A DNA stretch of 64,000 nt, from contig NZ_JAVHTY010000004.1 in the NCBI RefSeq assembly GCF_031085165.1, forward strand, positions 372,001 to 436,000, written 5' to 3'. Below the pieces are notes generated by a model that saw only the letters and a list, made by a program, of their open reading frames with translations, did no database searches and had not been told where the DNA came from. Position numbers and translations under genes: made by a program. Of this stretch, positions 26,602 to 38,351 are shown piece by piece; the first letter of the stretch is position 1, and the number at the start of each line of letters is the position of its first letter. This DNA comes from Pseudomonas sp. 102515. Lineage in GTDB: Bacteria > Pseudomonadota > Gammaproteobacteria > Pseudomonadales > Pseudomonadaceae.

Positions 26602-27978
26602 CTACACGGTGTGCAGGTACCAGTTGTACTCGAGGTCGGAGATGGAGTGCTCGAACTCCTCCAGCTCGTGTTCCTTGCAGGCGACGAAGATGTCGATGTA
26701 CTTCGGGTCGATGTACTCCGCCATCACCGAGCTGTCGTCCAGGTAGCGCAAAGCATCGCGCAGGTTGTTCGGCAGGCTCTGCTCGTGCTGCTCGTAGGAG
26801 TTGCCCTCGGTGACCGGGCCGGGTTCGATCTGCCGGGTCAGGCCATGGTGCACGCCGGCCAGGACGCCGGCCAGCAGCAGGTAGGGGTTGGCGTCGGCGC
26901 CGGCTACCCGATGCTCGATGCGGTGGGCTTCCGGCGTGCCGGTGGGAACGCGCAGGGCGGTGGTGCGGTTGTCCAGGCCCCAGCTCGGCGCGTTGGGCAC
27001 GAAGAACTGCGAGCCGAAGCGGCGGTAGCTGTTCACGTTGGGGCAGAGGAAGGCCATGCAAGCGGGTAGGGTCTCGAGCACACCGCCGATGGCATGACGC
27101 AATGCGGCGTTCTGCTCGGGATCCTCGCCGGCGAAGATGTTGCGGCCGTCCTTGTCCAGCAGGGAAATATGTACGTGCAGGCCGTTGCCCGCCTGGCCCG
27201 GGTAGGGCTTGGCCATGAAGGTGGTGTCCATCTCATGGTCATAGGCGACGTTCTTGATCAGGCGCTTGAGCAGCACGGCGTAGTCGCAGGCCTTGATCGG
27301 GTCGGCGACGTGATTGAGGTTGACCTCGAATTGCGCCGGAGCCGATTCGGCGACGATGGCGTCGGCCGGAATGCCCTGGGCACGGGCGCCGTCGATGATG
27401 TCCTGCAGGCAGTCCGCGTACTCGTCCAAATCATCCATGGAGTAGACCTGGACCGACTGGGGACGCTTGCCGGAAATGGGCGAGCGCGGCGGTTGCGGGC
27501 GGCCGTTGATGTTCTCCTGATCGATCAGATAGAACTCCAGCTCGAAGGCGGCGCAGACGGTGAGTCCGAGCTCGTCGAAGCGCTGGACGACCTGCCGCAG
27601 GACCTCGCGGGGATCGGCGAAGAAGGGCTCGCCTTCCATCTCGTGCATGGTCATCAGCAGCTGCGCGGTGGGGCGCTTCTGCCAGGGCTCCATGGAGAGG
27701 GTGTCGGTGATGGGGAAGCAGACGCGGTCGGCGTCGCCGATGTCGAGCCCGAGACCGGTGCTTTCGACGGTGGAGCCGGTGATGTCGAGGGCGAACAGCG
27801 AAGCGGGGAGGTTGATTCCTTTCTCGAAGACTTTGGGCAGATTGGTGCGCTCGATGCGTTTGCCACGCACCACGCCATTCATATCCGCAATCAGAAGATC
27901 GACGAACTGGACCTCAGGGTGCTCCCTGAGGAAGTCGGTCGCTTCATCCAAACGAACGGCACGCGGGGGTACCGACAT
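26602..27978 (-). CDS. spuI: Glutamylpolyamine synthetase, glutamine synthetase family (SpuI-like)
   Basis: From the ATG at 27978 the protein is 458 residues of the glutamine synthetase fold: beta-grasp N-domain with [13 protein letters not shown], then the ATP/metal-binding catalytic domain ([71 protein letters not shown]). It ligates glutamate to a polyamine amino group, the entry step of the gamma-glutamyl route. By position, divergent from spuA and 37% or so similar in layout to the spuB product, it corresponds to SpuI; I have not measured identity. The longer reading from 28158 was rejected because [17 protein letters not shown] is the conserved start. The preference among putrescine, spermidine and diamines is unknown. 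Confidence 0.93.
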   Translation of the reverse strand: MSVPPRAVRLDEATDFLREHPEVQFVDLLIADMNGVVRGKRIERTNLPKVFEKGINLPASLFALDITGSTVESTGLGLDIGDADRVCFPITDTLSMEPWQKRPTAQLLMTMHEMEGEPFFADPREVLRQVVQRFDELGLTVCAAFELEFYLIDQENINGRPQPPRSPISGKRPQSVQVYSMDDLDEYADCLQDIIDGARAQGIPADAIVAESAPAQFEVNLNHVADPIKACDYAVLLKRLIKNVAYDHEMDTTFMAKPYPGQAGNGLHVHISLLDKDGRNIFAGEDPEQNAALRHAIGGVLETLPACMAFLCPNVNSYRRFGSQFFVPNAPSWGLDNRTTALRVPTGTPEAHRIEHRVAGADANPYLLLAGVLAGVHHGLTRQIEPGPVTEGNSYEQHEQSLPNNLRDALRYLDDSSVMAEYIDPKYIDIFVACKEHELEEFEHSISDLEYNWYLHTV

Positions 27979-28384
27979 GATGAAACACCTTTGCTTTTGG
28001 CTGCGCTCGACAAAACGGTTAGCGCCTGATGCGCCTGTTTGCCCAGTGGGCCAACCGCAGTGAGGGCACGAGTGCCCGCTGTCGATCCGACAGCGACCTG
28101 AGAGTACGGTCTCGCCTGCGCTCCGACGCTTTGTCAGCGCCCCTGTTAAAAATATCAATCAGCGGAGTTACCACCCTGGAGTCAATCCGAAAGGCGGACC
28201 AAAGTCAACTGGAGGCAACCCTGCTCAGGGGTGGTGCGCAGGTGCCTGTTTTTGGCGCATTCGGAGGCGCGAGAACGCCTCTGTTTCGCCGCTTCTGTGC
28301 AGAATCTCGAAACTTTTTGCCGGTGGTTGTGAAAAATAACGAACAAGACTAGGCTCGGATGATTCCTGTTCAACCCGGTGTCCC
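27979..28384. promoter_or_regulatory. Divergent control region between spuI and spuA
   Basis: This 406-bp gap holds no gene and must contain both spu promoters. On the plus strand TTGTGA (28326) and TAGGCT are 17 bp apart and fit a weak sigma-70 promoter ending about 30 bp before spuA. The same stretch, GTGAAAAATAACGAACAAG, contains an AANAANAA-type A-rich motif of the sort bound by Hfq/Crc, which would give catabolite control. An AT-rich patch, GTTAAAAATATCAATC (28145), faces spuI. Confidence 0.4.
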
Positions 28385-29134
28385 ATGTCCGCGCTGCCCC
28401 TCGTAGGTGTCACAGCCTGTACCAGGCAACTAGGCCTGCATCCCTTTCACATCGCCGGCGACAAGTATCTGCGCGCGGTGGTGGAGGGGGCCGGGGGCAT
28501 GCCGCTGGTGATTCCGGCCCTGGCCGATCTCATCGCCACCGAGGCGCTACTGGAGCGCCTGGACGGCTTGCTGTTCACCGGTTCGCCATCCAACGTCGAG
28601 CCCCGGCACTACCAGGGCACGCCCAGCGAGCCCGGTACCCTGCACGACGCGGCCCGCGATGCCGTGACCCTGCCGCTGTTGCGCGCCGCCGTGGCGGCGG
28701 GCGTGCCGGTGCTGGGCATCTGCCGCGGCTTCCAGGAAATGAACGTGGCCTTTGGCGGCAGCCTGCACCAGAAGGTGCACGAGGTCGATTCCCTCATGGA
28801 CCACCGCGAGCGCGGCGAGACCCTGGAGGAGCACTATGGGCTGCACCATCCGGTCGAGGTCCAGCCGGGTGGCCTGTTCGAGGCGCTGGAGCTGCCGGCA
28901 CGCTTCGACGTGAATTCCATCCATGGCCAGGGTATCGATCGCCTGGCACCGGGATTGCGCGCCGAAGCACTGGCGCCTGACGGCCTGATCGAAGCCGTCT
29001 CGGTCCGCGAGGCCCGCGCCTTCGCCTGTGGCGTGCAGTGGCACCCGGAATGGAAGGTGCGCAGTCACCCGGTCTATCTCGCCTTGTTCAAGGCGTTCGG
29101 CAAGGCCTGCGAGGCGCGCGCTGCCGAGCGCTGA
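28385..29134 (+). CDS. spuA: Gamma-glutamyl-GABA hydrolase, class I glutamine amidotransferase-like (SpuA)
   Basis: The 249-residue protein belongs to the PuuD/SpuA peptidase C26 group. The nucleophile is Cys113 in LGICRGFQEMN, with His220 and Glu222 in GVQWHPEW completing the triad. It hydrolyses gamma-glutamyl-GABA (or a related gamma-glutamyl polyamine product) to glutamate and GABA, which feeds GabT. It is the first gene of the plus-strand spu unit and lies 34 bp upstream of spuB. The start lacks an obvious Shine-Dalgarno; MSALPLVGVTACTRQLG fits the family start well. Confidence 0.93.
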   Translation: MSALPLVGVTACTRQLGLHPFHIAGDKYLRAVVEGAGGMPLVIPALADLIATEALLERLDGLLFTGSPSNVEPRHYQGTPSEPGTLHDAARDAVTLPLLRAAVAAGVPVLGICRGFQEMNVAFGGSLHQKVHEVDSLMDHRERGETLEEHYGLHHPVEVQPGGLFEALELPARFDVNSIHGQGIDRLAPGLRAEALAPDGLIEAVSVREARAFACGVQWHPEWKVRSHPVYLALFKAFGKACEARAAER

Positions 29135-29168
29135 TGCTGTTCACCCCGCTCGAACCTTCGAGGTCCTT

Positions 29169-30527
29169 ATGAGCACCCCGCTTGACCGGCTTACCGCCTG
29201 GTTGAAAGAACGCAAGATCACTGAAGTGGAATGCCTGGTCGCCGATCTGACCGGCATCGCCCGCGGCAAGATTTCCCCCACCGCCAAGTTTCTCAACGAA
29301 AAGGGCATGCGCCTGCCGGAGAGCGTGCTCCTGCAGAGCGTGACCGGGGACTATGTCGACGACGACATCTACTACGAGTTGCTCGATCCGGCCGACATCG
29401 ACATGCACTGTCGCCCGGATGATCGCGCGGTGTTCCTGGTGCCCTGGGCACTGGAACCCACCGCCCTGGTGATCCACGACACCTACGACAAGCGCGGCAT
29501 TCCCATCGAGCTGTCGCCGCGCAACCTGCTCAAGAAGGTGCTCAAGCTCTATGCCGAGCACGGCTGGCAGCCCATCGTCGCGCCGGAAATGGAGTTCTAC
29601 CTGACCAAGCGCAGCGACGACCCCGACTATCCGCTGCAGCCGCCGGTAGGCCGCTCCGGGCGCCAGGAAACCGGGCGCCAGTCCTTTTCCATCGATGCGG
29701 CCAACGAATTCGATCCGCTGTTCGAAGACATGTACGACTGGTGCGAGGCCCAGGCGCTGGATCTGGATACCCTGATCCACGAGGAAGGCACCGCCCAGAT
29801 GGAGATCAACTTCCGCCACGGCGATCCGCTGCATCTGGCCGACCAGATCTTCGTCTTCAAGCGCACCCTGCGCGAGGCGGCGCTCAAGCACAACGTCACC
29901 GCCACCTTCATGGCCAAGCCCATGACCGGCGAGCCGGGCAGCGCCATGCACCTGCACCAGAGCGTGGTGGATCTCAAGACCGGCAAGACGGTGTTTTCCA
30001 ACCCCGATGGCAGCATGAGCGAGCTCTTCCTGCACCACATCGGTGGCCTGCAGAAATACATTCCCGAGGCGCTGCCGCTGTTCGCGCCCAATGTGAATTC
30101 CTTCCGCCGCTTCCTGCCCGACACCTCGGCGCCGGTCAACGTGGAGTGGGGCGAGGAGAACCGCACCGTGGGTCTACGCGTGCCGGATTCCGATCCACAG
30201 AATCGCCGGGTGGAGAATCGCCTGGCGGGTGCCGATGCCAACCCCTACCTGGCCCTGGCGGCCAGCCTGCTATGTGGCTATCTGGGCATGATCGAGAATG
30301 TCTCGCCCAGCGCCCCGGTGCAGGGGCGTGGCTACGAACGCCGCAACCTGCGCCTGCCGCTGACCCTGGAAGCCGCCCTGGAGCGCATGGAGCAGTCGGC
30401 CACCCTGGAACGCTATCTGGGGAGTCGTTTCACCCGCGGCTACGTCGCGGTGAAGCGCGCCGAGCACGAGAACTACAAGCGCGTGATCAGCTCCTGGGAG
30501 CGGGAATTCCTGCTGCTCAGCGTCTGA
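29169..30527 (+). CDS. spuB: Glutamylpolyamine synthetase (SpuB)
   Basis: From the ATG at 29169 the protein is 452 residues. It is a second glutamine synthetase-family member: VADLTGIARGKI in the N-domain, PEMEFYLTKRSDDPDYPL, HEEGTAQMEINFRHGDPL, TFMAKPMTGEPGSAMHLHQS, NRTVGLRVP and [17 protein letters not shown] in the catalytic domain. It glutamylates a polyamine using ATP, in parallel with SpuI. Differences in the substrate loop suggest a different preference. It follows spuA by 34 bp and precedes spuC by 21 bp. A GTG/ATG farther upstream lies within spuA and was rejected. Confidence 0.94.
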   Translation: MSTPLDRLTAWLKERKITEVECLVADLTGIARGKISPTAKFLNEKGMRLPESVLLQSVTGDYVDDDIYYELLDPADIDMHCRPDDRAVFLVPWALEPTALVIHDTYDKRGIPIELSPRNLLKKVLKLYAEHGWQPIVAPEMEFYLTKRSDDPDYPLQPPVGRSGRQETGRQSFSIDAANEFDPLFEDMYDWCEAQALDLDTLIHEEGTAQMEINFRHGDPLHLADQIFVFKRTLREAALKHNVTATFMAKPMTGEPGSAMHLHQSVVDLKTGKTVFSNPDGSMSELFLHHIGGLQKYIPEALPLFAPNVNSFRRFLPDTSAPVNVEWGEENRTVGLRVPDSDPQNRRVENRLAGADANPYLALAASLLCGYLGMIENVSPSAPVQGRGYERRNLRLPLTLEAALERMEQSATLERYLGSRFTRGYVAVKRAEHENYKRVISSWEREFLLLSV

Positions 30528-30548
30528 CCGCGATCAAGGAGAGGCTTC

Positions 30549-31907
30549 GTGAACAACTTTACCACCGCCCATTGGCAGGACCTGAGTCGCCGGCATCTGC
30601 TGGCGCCCTTCACCGACTATCGCCAGCTCAACGAGAAGGGCGCGCGCATCATCACCCGTGCCGAGGGCGTCCATCTCTGGGACAGCGAGGGTCAGCGCAT
30701 CCTCGACGGCATGGCCGGGCTCTGGTGCGTCAACGTCGGCTATGGCCGTGAAGAGCTGGTCGAGGCGGCCAGCCGCCAGATGCGCGAACTGCCCTATTAC
30801 AACCTGTTCTTCCAGACCGCCCATCCGCCGGTGCTGGAGCTGGCCAAGGCCATCGCCGAACTGGCGCCGGAAGGCATGAACCACGTGTTCTTCACCGGCT
30901 CCGGCTCGGAGGCCAACGACACCGTGCTGCGCCTGGTGCGCCATTACTGGGCGACCAAGGGGCAACCGGAGAAGCGCGTGGTCATCGGTCGCTGGAACGG
31001 TTACCACGGCTCGACCCTGGCGGGTGCCAGCCTGGGTGGCATGGCGGCGATGCACGAGCAGGGCGGCCTGCTGCCCGACATCGTGCACATCCCGCAGCCC
31101 TACTGGTTCGGTGAGGGCGGCGAGATGAGTCCGGAGGAGTTCGGCATCTGGGCGGCCGATCAGCTGGAGCGGAAGATCCTCGAGGTCGGCGAAGAGCGCG
31201 TCGCCGCCTTTATCGCCGAGCCCATCCAGGGCGCCGGCGGGGTGATCGTACCGCCGGAAAGCTACTGGCCGCGGGTGCGCCAGATCCTCGACAAGTACGA
31301 CATCCTCTTCATCGCCGACGAGGTGATCTGCGGCTTCGGTCGCACCGGCGAATGGTTCGGCAGCCAGTACTACGGCAATGCCCCGGACCTCATGCCCATA
31401 GCCAAGGGGCTCACCTCCGGCTACGTGCCCATGGGCGGCGTGGTGGTGCGCGACGAGGTGGTCAGGGTGCTCGACGAGGGCGGCGAGTTCTATCACGGCT
31501 TCACCTATTCCGGGCATCCGGTGGCCGCTGCCGTGGCCTTGGAAAACATCCGCATCCTGCGCGACGAAGGCATCGTCGACCGGGTTCGCAGCGCCACGGC
31601 ACCCTATTTGCAAAAGCGTTGGGCGGAGCTGGCCGACCACCCCCTGGTGGGCGAGACCCGAGGCGTCGGCATGGTGGCGGCGCTGGAGCTGGTACGCGAC
31701 AAGAAGACGCGGGCGCGGTACGAGGGTGGGGCGGGCATGCTCTGTCGCGAGCACTGCTTCCGCAATGGCCTGGTGATGCGCGCGGTGGGCGATACCATGA
31801 TCATCGCGCCGCCGCTGGTGATCACGCCGGAGTCCATCGACGAACTAGTCACCCTGGCGCGGCTGAGCCTCGATCAGACCCATGAGCTGCTGCGCCAGCG
31901 TGGCTGA
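30549..31907 (+). CDS. spuC: Polyamine (putrescine/cadaverine):pyruvate aminotransferase
   Basis: The 452-residue class III aminotransferase starts at GTG 30549 with AAGGAGAGG upstream. PLP-binding features are [20 protein letters not shown], the conserved Asp in [12 protein letters not shown] and the Schiff-base Lys in [16 protein letters not shown]. Sequence and length match SpuC, which moves an amino group from putrescine to pyruvate, giving 4-aminobutyraldehyde and alanine. It lies between the glutamylation genes and the transporter in the spu unit, so the organism has both transamination and glutamylation routes. Confidence 0.96.
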   Translation: MNNFTTAHWQDLSRRHLLAPFTDYRQLNEKGARIITRAEGVHLWDSEGQRILDGMAGLWCVNVGYGREELVEAASRQMRELPYYNLFFQTAHPPVLELAKAIAELAPEGMNHVFFTGSGSEANDTVLRLVRHYWATKGQPEKRVVIGRWNGYHGSTLAGASLGGMAAMHEQGGLLPDIVHIPQPYWFGEGGEMSPEEFGIWAADQLERKILEVGEERVAAFIAEPIQGAGGVIVPPESYWPRVRQILDKYDILFIADEVICGFGRTGEWFGSQYYGNAPDLMPIAKGLTSGYVPMGGVVVRDEVVRVLDEGGEFYHGFTYSGHPVAAAVALENIRILRDEGIVDRVRSATAPYLQKRWAELADHPLVGETRGVGMVAALELVRDKKTRARYEGGAGMLCREHCFRNGLVMRAVGDTMIIAPPLVITPESIDELVTLARLSLDQTHELLRQRG

Positions 31908-31994
31908 TGGCCGCCAAGGCTTGAGCCCGGCGGCGGACCTTGCCAGACTGCGCGCGGGCGCTGGCCGCGCACCGAATCAAAAGACCAACGATGA

Positions 31995-33110
<1,116 letters not shown>

Positions 33111-33135
33111 GTTCTGTCGCCGCGTGCGGCTGAAA

Positions 33136-33170
33136 GGACGGCACGCCGGAGTCACTCCGGCGTGCCGTCC
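33136..33170 (+). terminator. Perfect 16-bp hairpin between spuD and spuE
   Basis: GGACGGCACGCCGGAG (33136-33151) is perfectly inverted at 33155-33170 around TCA. No T tract follows. Placed 26 bp after the binding-protein gene, it probably protects the spuD 3' end or attenuates reading into spuE, as seen for abundant binding proteins of ABC operons. Confidence 0.65.
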
Positions 33171-33217
33171 GTCTGTAAGGACCGCTGAAAGGGTGTCGCC
33201 TTTGATGCCCACCATGA

Positions 33218-34318
<1,101 letters not shown>

Positions 34319-34331
34319 CCAACGCTAAAGC

Positions 34332-34350
34332 GGACCGGCCCGGCCGGTCC
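34332..34350 (+). terminator. Short hairpin between spuE and spuF
   Basis: GGACCGGC (34332-34339) and GCCGGTCC (34343-34350) pair around CCG, 13 bp after the spuE stop. TTTT appears seven bases on (34355-34358), so it could act as a weak attenuator. Confidence 0.5.
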
Positions 34351-34373
34351 CCGATTTTCCTGGGGAGATGTAC

Positions 34374-35528
34374 ATGGCGACTGCCACCAGTGCCTTCAAG
34401 AAAGCCGCCACCGGCGACAAGAAAGCCAAGGAAGTCCTGGTCAAGATTGACCGGGTCACCAAGAAGTTCGACGAAACCGTCGCTGTCGACGACGTCTCCC
34501 TGACCATCAACAAGGGTGAGATCTTCGCCCTGCTCGGCGGCTCGGGTTCGGGCAAGTCGACCCTGCTACGCATGCTGGCCGGTTTCGAGCGGCCCAGCGA
34601 AGGGCGCATCTTCCTCGATGGCGTGGACATCACCGACATGCCGCCCTACGAGCGGCCGATCAACATGATGTTCCAGTCCTATGCGCTGTTCCCGCACATG
34701 AGCGTGGAGCAGAACATCGCCTTCGGCCTCAAGCAGGACAAGCTGCCCAAGGCCGAGATCGACGCCCGCGTGGCCGAGATGCTCAAGCTGGTGCACATGG
34801 CCCAGTACGCCAAGCGTAAGCCGCACCAGCTCTCCGGTGGCCAGCGCCAGCGGGTGGCCCTGGCGCGCTCCCTGGCCAAGCGGCCCAAGCTGCTGCTGCT
34901 CGACGAGCCCATGGGCGCCCTGGACAAGAAGCTGCGCTCGCAGATGCAACTGGAACTGGTGGAGATCATCGAGCGCGTGGGCGTGACCTGCGTGATGGTG
35001 ACCCACGACCAGGAAGAGGCCATGACCATGGCCGAGCGCATCGCCATCATGCACCTAGGCTGGATCGCCCAGGTGGGCAGCCCCATGGACATCTACGAGA
35101 CTCCGGCGAGCCGGCTGGTCTGCGAGTTCATCGGCAGCGTCAACGTCTTCGACGGCGAGCTGACCGACGACGGTGCCGACCACGCCATCATCCACAGTCC
35201 GCAACTGGAGCGACCGATCTACATCGGTCACGGCATCAGCACCCGCGCCCAGGAAAAGCAGGTCACCTTCGCCCTGCGCCCCGAGAAGCTACTGATGGGC
35301 ACCAGCCTGCCGGCGGATCACGAGCATCCCGACTACAACTGGTGCAGCGGCACCGTGCACGACATCGCCTACCTGGGCGGGCACTCGGTCTATCACGTCA
35401 AGCTGGGCACCGGCCCCATCGTCCAGTGCTTCATCGCCAACGCCGAGCGCCTCGGCAAGCGACCCACCTGGGATGACGCCGTGGTGGTGTACTGGGAAGA
35501 CGACAGCGGCGTGGTACTGCAAGCATGA
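34374..35528 (+). CDS. spuF: Polyamine ABC transporter ATP-binding protein (SpuF/PotG)
   Basis: The 384-residue ATPase has Walker A GGSGSGKS (55-62), the Q-loop MMFQSYALFPHM, signature LSGGQRQR, Walker B LLLLDEPMGALD and switch [10 protein letters not shown], then a C-terminal TOBE domain (FALRPEKLLM). It energises polyamine import. Of two in-frame ATGs, the one at 34374 has the better spacing from GGGGAG; the one at 34368 would sit on top of the ribosome site. Its stop overlaps the spuG start (ATGA, 35525-35528), so the two are translationally coupled. Confidence 0.96.
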   Translation: MATATSAFKKAATGDKKAKEVLVKIDRVTKKFDETVAVDDVSLTINKGEIFALLGGSGSGKSTLLRMLAGFERPSEGRIFLDGVDITDMPPYERPINMMFQSYALFPHMSVEQNIAFGLKQDKLPKAEIDARVAEMLKLVHMAQYAKRKPHQLSGGQRQRVALARSLAKRPKLLLLDEPMGALDKKLRSQMQLELVEIIERVGVTCVMVTHDQEEAMTMAERIAIMHLGWIAQVGSPMDIYETPASRLVCEFIGSVNVFDGELTDDGADHAIIHSPQLERPIYIGHGISTRAQEKQVTFALRPEKLLMGTSLPADHEHPDYNWCSGTVHDIAYLGGHSVYHVKLGTGPIVQCFIANAERLGKRPTWDDAVVVYWEDDSGVVLQA

Positions 35529-36433
35529 CCAGACCTCCCTTGCTCAAGCGCCTGCTCGATGGCCGCCGCCTGACCATCGGCGTGCCCTTCGTGTGGCTGT
35601 TCCTGTTCTTCCTACTGCCGTTCCTGATCGTGCTCAAGATCAGTTTCTCGGTCGCGGACGTGGCCATCCCGCCCTATACCGAGCTGTTCAGCTACGCCGA
35701 CCAGCAACTGGATATCGCGCTCAACTTCGGCAACTACCTGATGTTCGCCGACGATCCGCTGTATCTGGACGCCTACCTCGGTTCGCTGAAGATGGCCGGC
35801 ATCAGCACCCTGATCTGCCTGCTGATCGGCTATCCGATGGCCTATGCCATCGCCCGGGCCAGTCGCGAGAAGCAGACAGTGCTGCTGCTGCTGATCATGA
35901 TGCCGACCTGGACCGCCATCCTCATCCGCGTCTATGCCTGGATGGGGTTACTGTCCACCAACGGCCTGATCAACAGCTTCCTGATGAGCCTGGGGATCAT
36001 CAGCAGTCCGCTGCAGATGCTCAACACCAATTTCGCGGTGTACCTGGGGATCGTCTATTCCTATCTGCCGTTCATGATCCTGCCGCTGTTCGCCAACCTG
36101 GTGAAGCACGACCTGACCCTGCTGGAAGCCGCTGGCGACCTGGGTGCCAGTCGCTTCACCAGCTTCTGGAAGATCACCGTGCCGCTGTCCAAGAACGGCA
36201 TCATCGCCGGCTGCATGCTGGTGTTCATTCCGGCGGTGGGCGAGTTCGTCATTCCCGAGCTGCTGGGTGGCCCGGAGACCCTGATGATCGGCCGCGTGCT
36301 CTGGCAGGAATTCTTCAACAACCGTGACTGGCCGGTGGCCTCCGCCCTGGCGGTGGTGATGCTGGTGATCCTCATCGTGCCCATCGTGCTGTTCAACCGC
36401 AACCAAGCCAAGGAACTGGAGGGCAAGCTGTGA
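35525..36433 (+). CDS. spuG: Polyamine ABC transporter permease (SpuG/PotH)
   Basis: The 302-residue permease has about six TM helices and the ATPase-docking loop TLLEAAGDLGASRFTSFWKI. It has a cytoplasmic N-terminus (MTRPPLLKRLLDGRRLTIG) ahead of TM1. With SpuH it forms the polyamine channel. It ends [10 protein letters not shown], and part of this 3' end is repeated immediately downstream (see the duplication at 36377-36515). The ATGA overlap with spuF sets its start. Confidence 0.95.
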   Translation: MTRPPLLKRLLDGRRLTIGVPFVWLFLFFLLPFLIVLKISFSVADVAIPPYTELFSYADQQLDIALNFGNYLMFADDPLYLDAYLGSLKMAGISTLICLLIGYPMAYAIARASREKQTVLLLLIMMPTWTAILIRVYAWMGLLSTNGLINSFLMSLGIISSPLQMLNTNFAVYLGIVYSYLPFMILPLFANLVKHDLTLLEAAGDLGASRFTSFWKITVPLSKNGIIAGCMLVFIPAVGEFVIPELLGGPETLMIGRVLWQEFFNNRDWPVASALAVVMLVILIVPIVLFNRNQAKELEGKL

Positions 36434-36515
36434 GCCAGAAAGCCACTCTGTGCCCATCGTGCTGTTCAACCGGCTCTCCAATCTGGAGCCGAGCCAAGGA
36501 ACTGGAGGGCAAGCT
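36377..36515 (+). repeat. Partial tandem duplication at the spuG-spuH junction
   Basis: The last 53 nt of spuG coding sequence are partly copied downstream. A 23-nt block (36377-36399) recurs at 36450-36472, and a 24-nt block (36406-36429) recurs at 36492-36515, both exact. The gap between blocks is 6 nt in copy one and 19 nt in copy two. The second copy supplies the GGAGGGC ribosome site and a former stop/start overlap, CTATGA, at the beginning of spuH. Confidence 0.9.
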
Positions 36516-37412
36516 ATGAGAGGCCTCAAGTTCACCAACCTGATGCTGGTGCTCGGGCTGCTGTTCATCTACCTGCCGATGGTCATCCTGGTCATCTACT
36601 CCTTCAACGAGTCGCGGCTGGTGACCGTCTGGGGCGGCTGGTCGGTGAAGTGGTACGTCGGACTGCTGGACAATACCCAGCTGATGAGCGCGGTGTTCCG
36701 CTCCCTGGAGATCGCCTTCTACACGGCCATCTCTTCGGTGATCCTCGGCACCCTGGCGGCCTTCGTGCTGACCCGCATCCCGCGCTTCCGCGGCCGCACC
36801 GTCTTCGGCGGCATGGTCACGGCGCCGCTGGTGATGCCCGAGGTGATCACCGGTCTGTCGCTGCTGCTGCTGTTCGTCTCCATGGCGCAACTGATCGGCT
36901 GGCCGCAGGACCGGGGCGTGACCACCATCTGGATCGCCCACACCAGCTTCTGCTCCTCCTATGTGGCGGTGGTGGTCTCCTCGCGCCTGCGCGAACTGGA
37001 CCTGTCCATCGAGGAGGCGGCCATGGACCTGGGCGCCCGGCCGTGGAAGGTGTTCCTGCTGATCACCATTCCCATGATCGCGCCGTCCCTAGCAGCGGGG
37101 GGCATGATGTCCTTCGCCCTGTCGCTGGACGACCTGGTGCTGGCGAGCTTCGTCTCGGGCCCCGGCTCGACCACCCTGCCGATGGAGGTGTTCTCCGCGG
37201 TGCGCCTGGGCGTAAAGCCGGAGATCAACGCCATCGCCAGCCTGATCCTCCTGGCGGTCTCGCTGTTCACCTTCTTCGCCTGGTACTTCACCCGCCGCGC
37301 TGAGAAGAAGCGACTGCAGGGCCTGCAGGAAGCCATGGATGCCACGGCCTCGGAGATCAGCCGGCGCGAACGCGAAACGGCGACCCTCATGGCGCCGCCG
37401 GCCAATAGCTGA
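36516..37412 (+). CDS. spuH: Polyamine ABC transporter permease (SpuH/PotI)
   Basis: From the ATG at 36516 (GGAGG at 7 nt) the protein is 298 residues. It has about six TM helices, an EAA loop ([20 protein letters not shown]) and a charged cytoplasmic tail. It pairs with SpuG. An upstream in-frame start at 36450 reads through the duplicated piece of spuG (MPIVLFNRLSN) and is a duplication artefact. The terminator at 37428 closes the spu unit. Confidence 0.95.
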   Translation: MRGLKFTNLMLVLGLLFIYLPMVILVIYSFNESRLVTVWGGWSVKWYVGLLDNTQLMSAVFRSLEIAFYTAISSVILGTLAAFVLTRIPRFRGRTVFGGMVTAPLVMPEVITGLSLLLLFVSMAQLIGWPQDRGVTTIWIAHTSFCSSYVAVVVSSRLRELDLSIEEAAMDLGARPWKVFLLITIPMIAPSLAAGGMMSFALSLDDLVLASFVSGPGSTTLPMEVFSAVRLGVKPEINAIASLILLAVSLFTFFAWYFTRRAEKKRLQGLQEAMDATASEISRRERETATLMAPPANS

Positions 37413-37427
37413 GGATTGGAAGAAAGG

Positions 37428-37449
37428 GCGGCCTCAGGGCCGCTTTTTT
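37428..37449 (+). terminator. Rho-independent terminator after spuH
   Basis: GCGGCC/GGCCGC around TCAG, followed by six T, 15 bp beyond the spuH stop. Confidence 0.9.
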
Positions 37450-37539
37450 GTGTCCGATGGTCAGTGCTGCGACAAGCGCGACCGCTTTCGCGAGGCGCGA
37501 TTTGATACCATTTGCCTTTTGCCAGGTAGCGCTCCCGCC

Positions 37540-38334
37540 ATGAAACAGTACCTCGACCTGATGCGCCACGTGCGCGAACACGGCACCTTCAAGAGCGACC
37601 GCACCGGCACCGGGACCTACAGCGTCTTCGGCCACCAGATGAGATTCGATCTGGTCGAGGGCTTCCCCCTGGTTACCACCAAGAAGTGCCATCTGCGATC
37701 CATCATCCACGAATTGCTGTGGTTCCTGCAGGGCGAGACCAACATCCGCTACCTGAAGGACAACGGCGTGTCCATCTGGGACGAGTGGGCCGACGAGAAC
37801 GGCGAACTGGGCCCCGTCTATGGCTACCAGTGGCGCAGCTGGCCGGCACCGGATGGGCGCCATATCGACCAGATCGCCGGGGTGGTGGACATGATCCGCG
37901 CCAAGCCCGATTCGCGGCGCCTGATCGTCTCGGCCTGGAATCCGGCGTTGGTGGACGAGATGGCGCTGCCACCGTGCCATGCGCTGTTCCAGTTCTATGT
38001 CGCCGATGGCCGGCTGAGCTGCCAGCTCTATCAGCGTTCCGCCGACATCTTCCTCGGCGTGCCCTTCAACATCGCCAGCTACGCGCTGCTGACCCTGATG
38101 GTGGCCCAGGTCACCGGACTGCAACCGGGCGAATTCATCTGGACCGGCGGAGATTGCCATCTCTATGCCAACCACCTGGAGCAGACCGATCTGCAGCTGA
38201 CCCGCGAACCGCTGCCACTGCCGACCATGAAGCTCAATCCGGCGGTCACGGACCTGTTCGCCTTCCGCTTCGAGGATTTCGAACTGGAAGGCTACCAGGC
38301 CCATCCGCACATCAAGGCGCCGGTCGCGGTCTGA
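37540..38334 (+). CDS. thyA: Thymidylate synthase
   Basis: From the ATG at 37540 the protein is 264 residues, identical in length to E. coli ThyA. The catalytic Cys146 sits in [18 protein letters not shown] (21-26) binds the phosphate, and [18 protein letters not shown] and HLYANHLEQ are conserved. It methylates dUMP to dTMP with methylene-tetrahydrofolate. A longer frame from 37339 overlaps the spuH end and the terminator and was rejected. In P. aeruginosa thyA follows lgt (PA0341-0342); here it follows the spu locus, so gene order differs. Confidence 0.98.
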   Translation: MKQYLDLMRHVREHGTFKSDRTGTGTYSVFGHQMRFDLVEGFPLVTTKKCHLRSIIHELLWFLQGETNIRYLKDNGVSIWDEWADENGELGPVYGYQWRSWPAPDGRHIDQIAGVVDMIRAKPDSRRLIVSAWNPALVDEMALPPCHALFQFYVADGRLSCQLYQRSADIFLGVPFNIASYALLTLMVAQVTGLQPGEFIWTGGDCHLYANHLEQTDLQLTREPLPLPTMKLNPAVTDLFAFRFEDFELEGYQAHPHIKAPVAV

Positions 38335-38351
38335 GCCGGCGGCTGCAGCGC

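Noticed and set aside
26462-27061. N-terminal extension of aguA to 565 codons
   Set aside because: The extension is Arg/Pro/His-rich and antisense-like within spuI; AguA family length and ribosome site support 26461.
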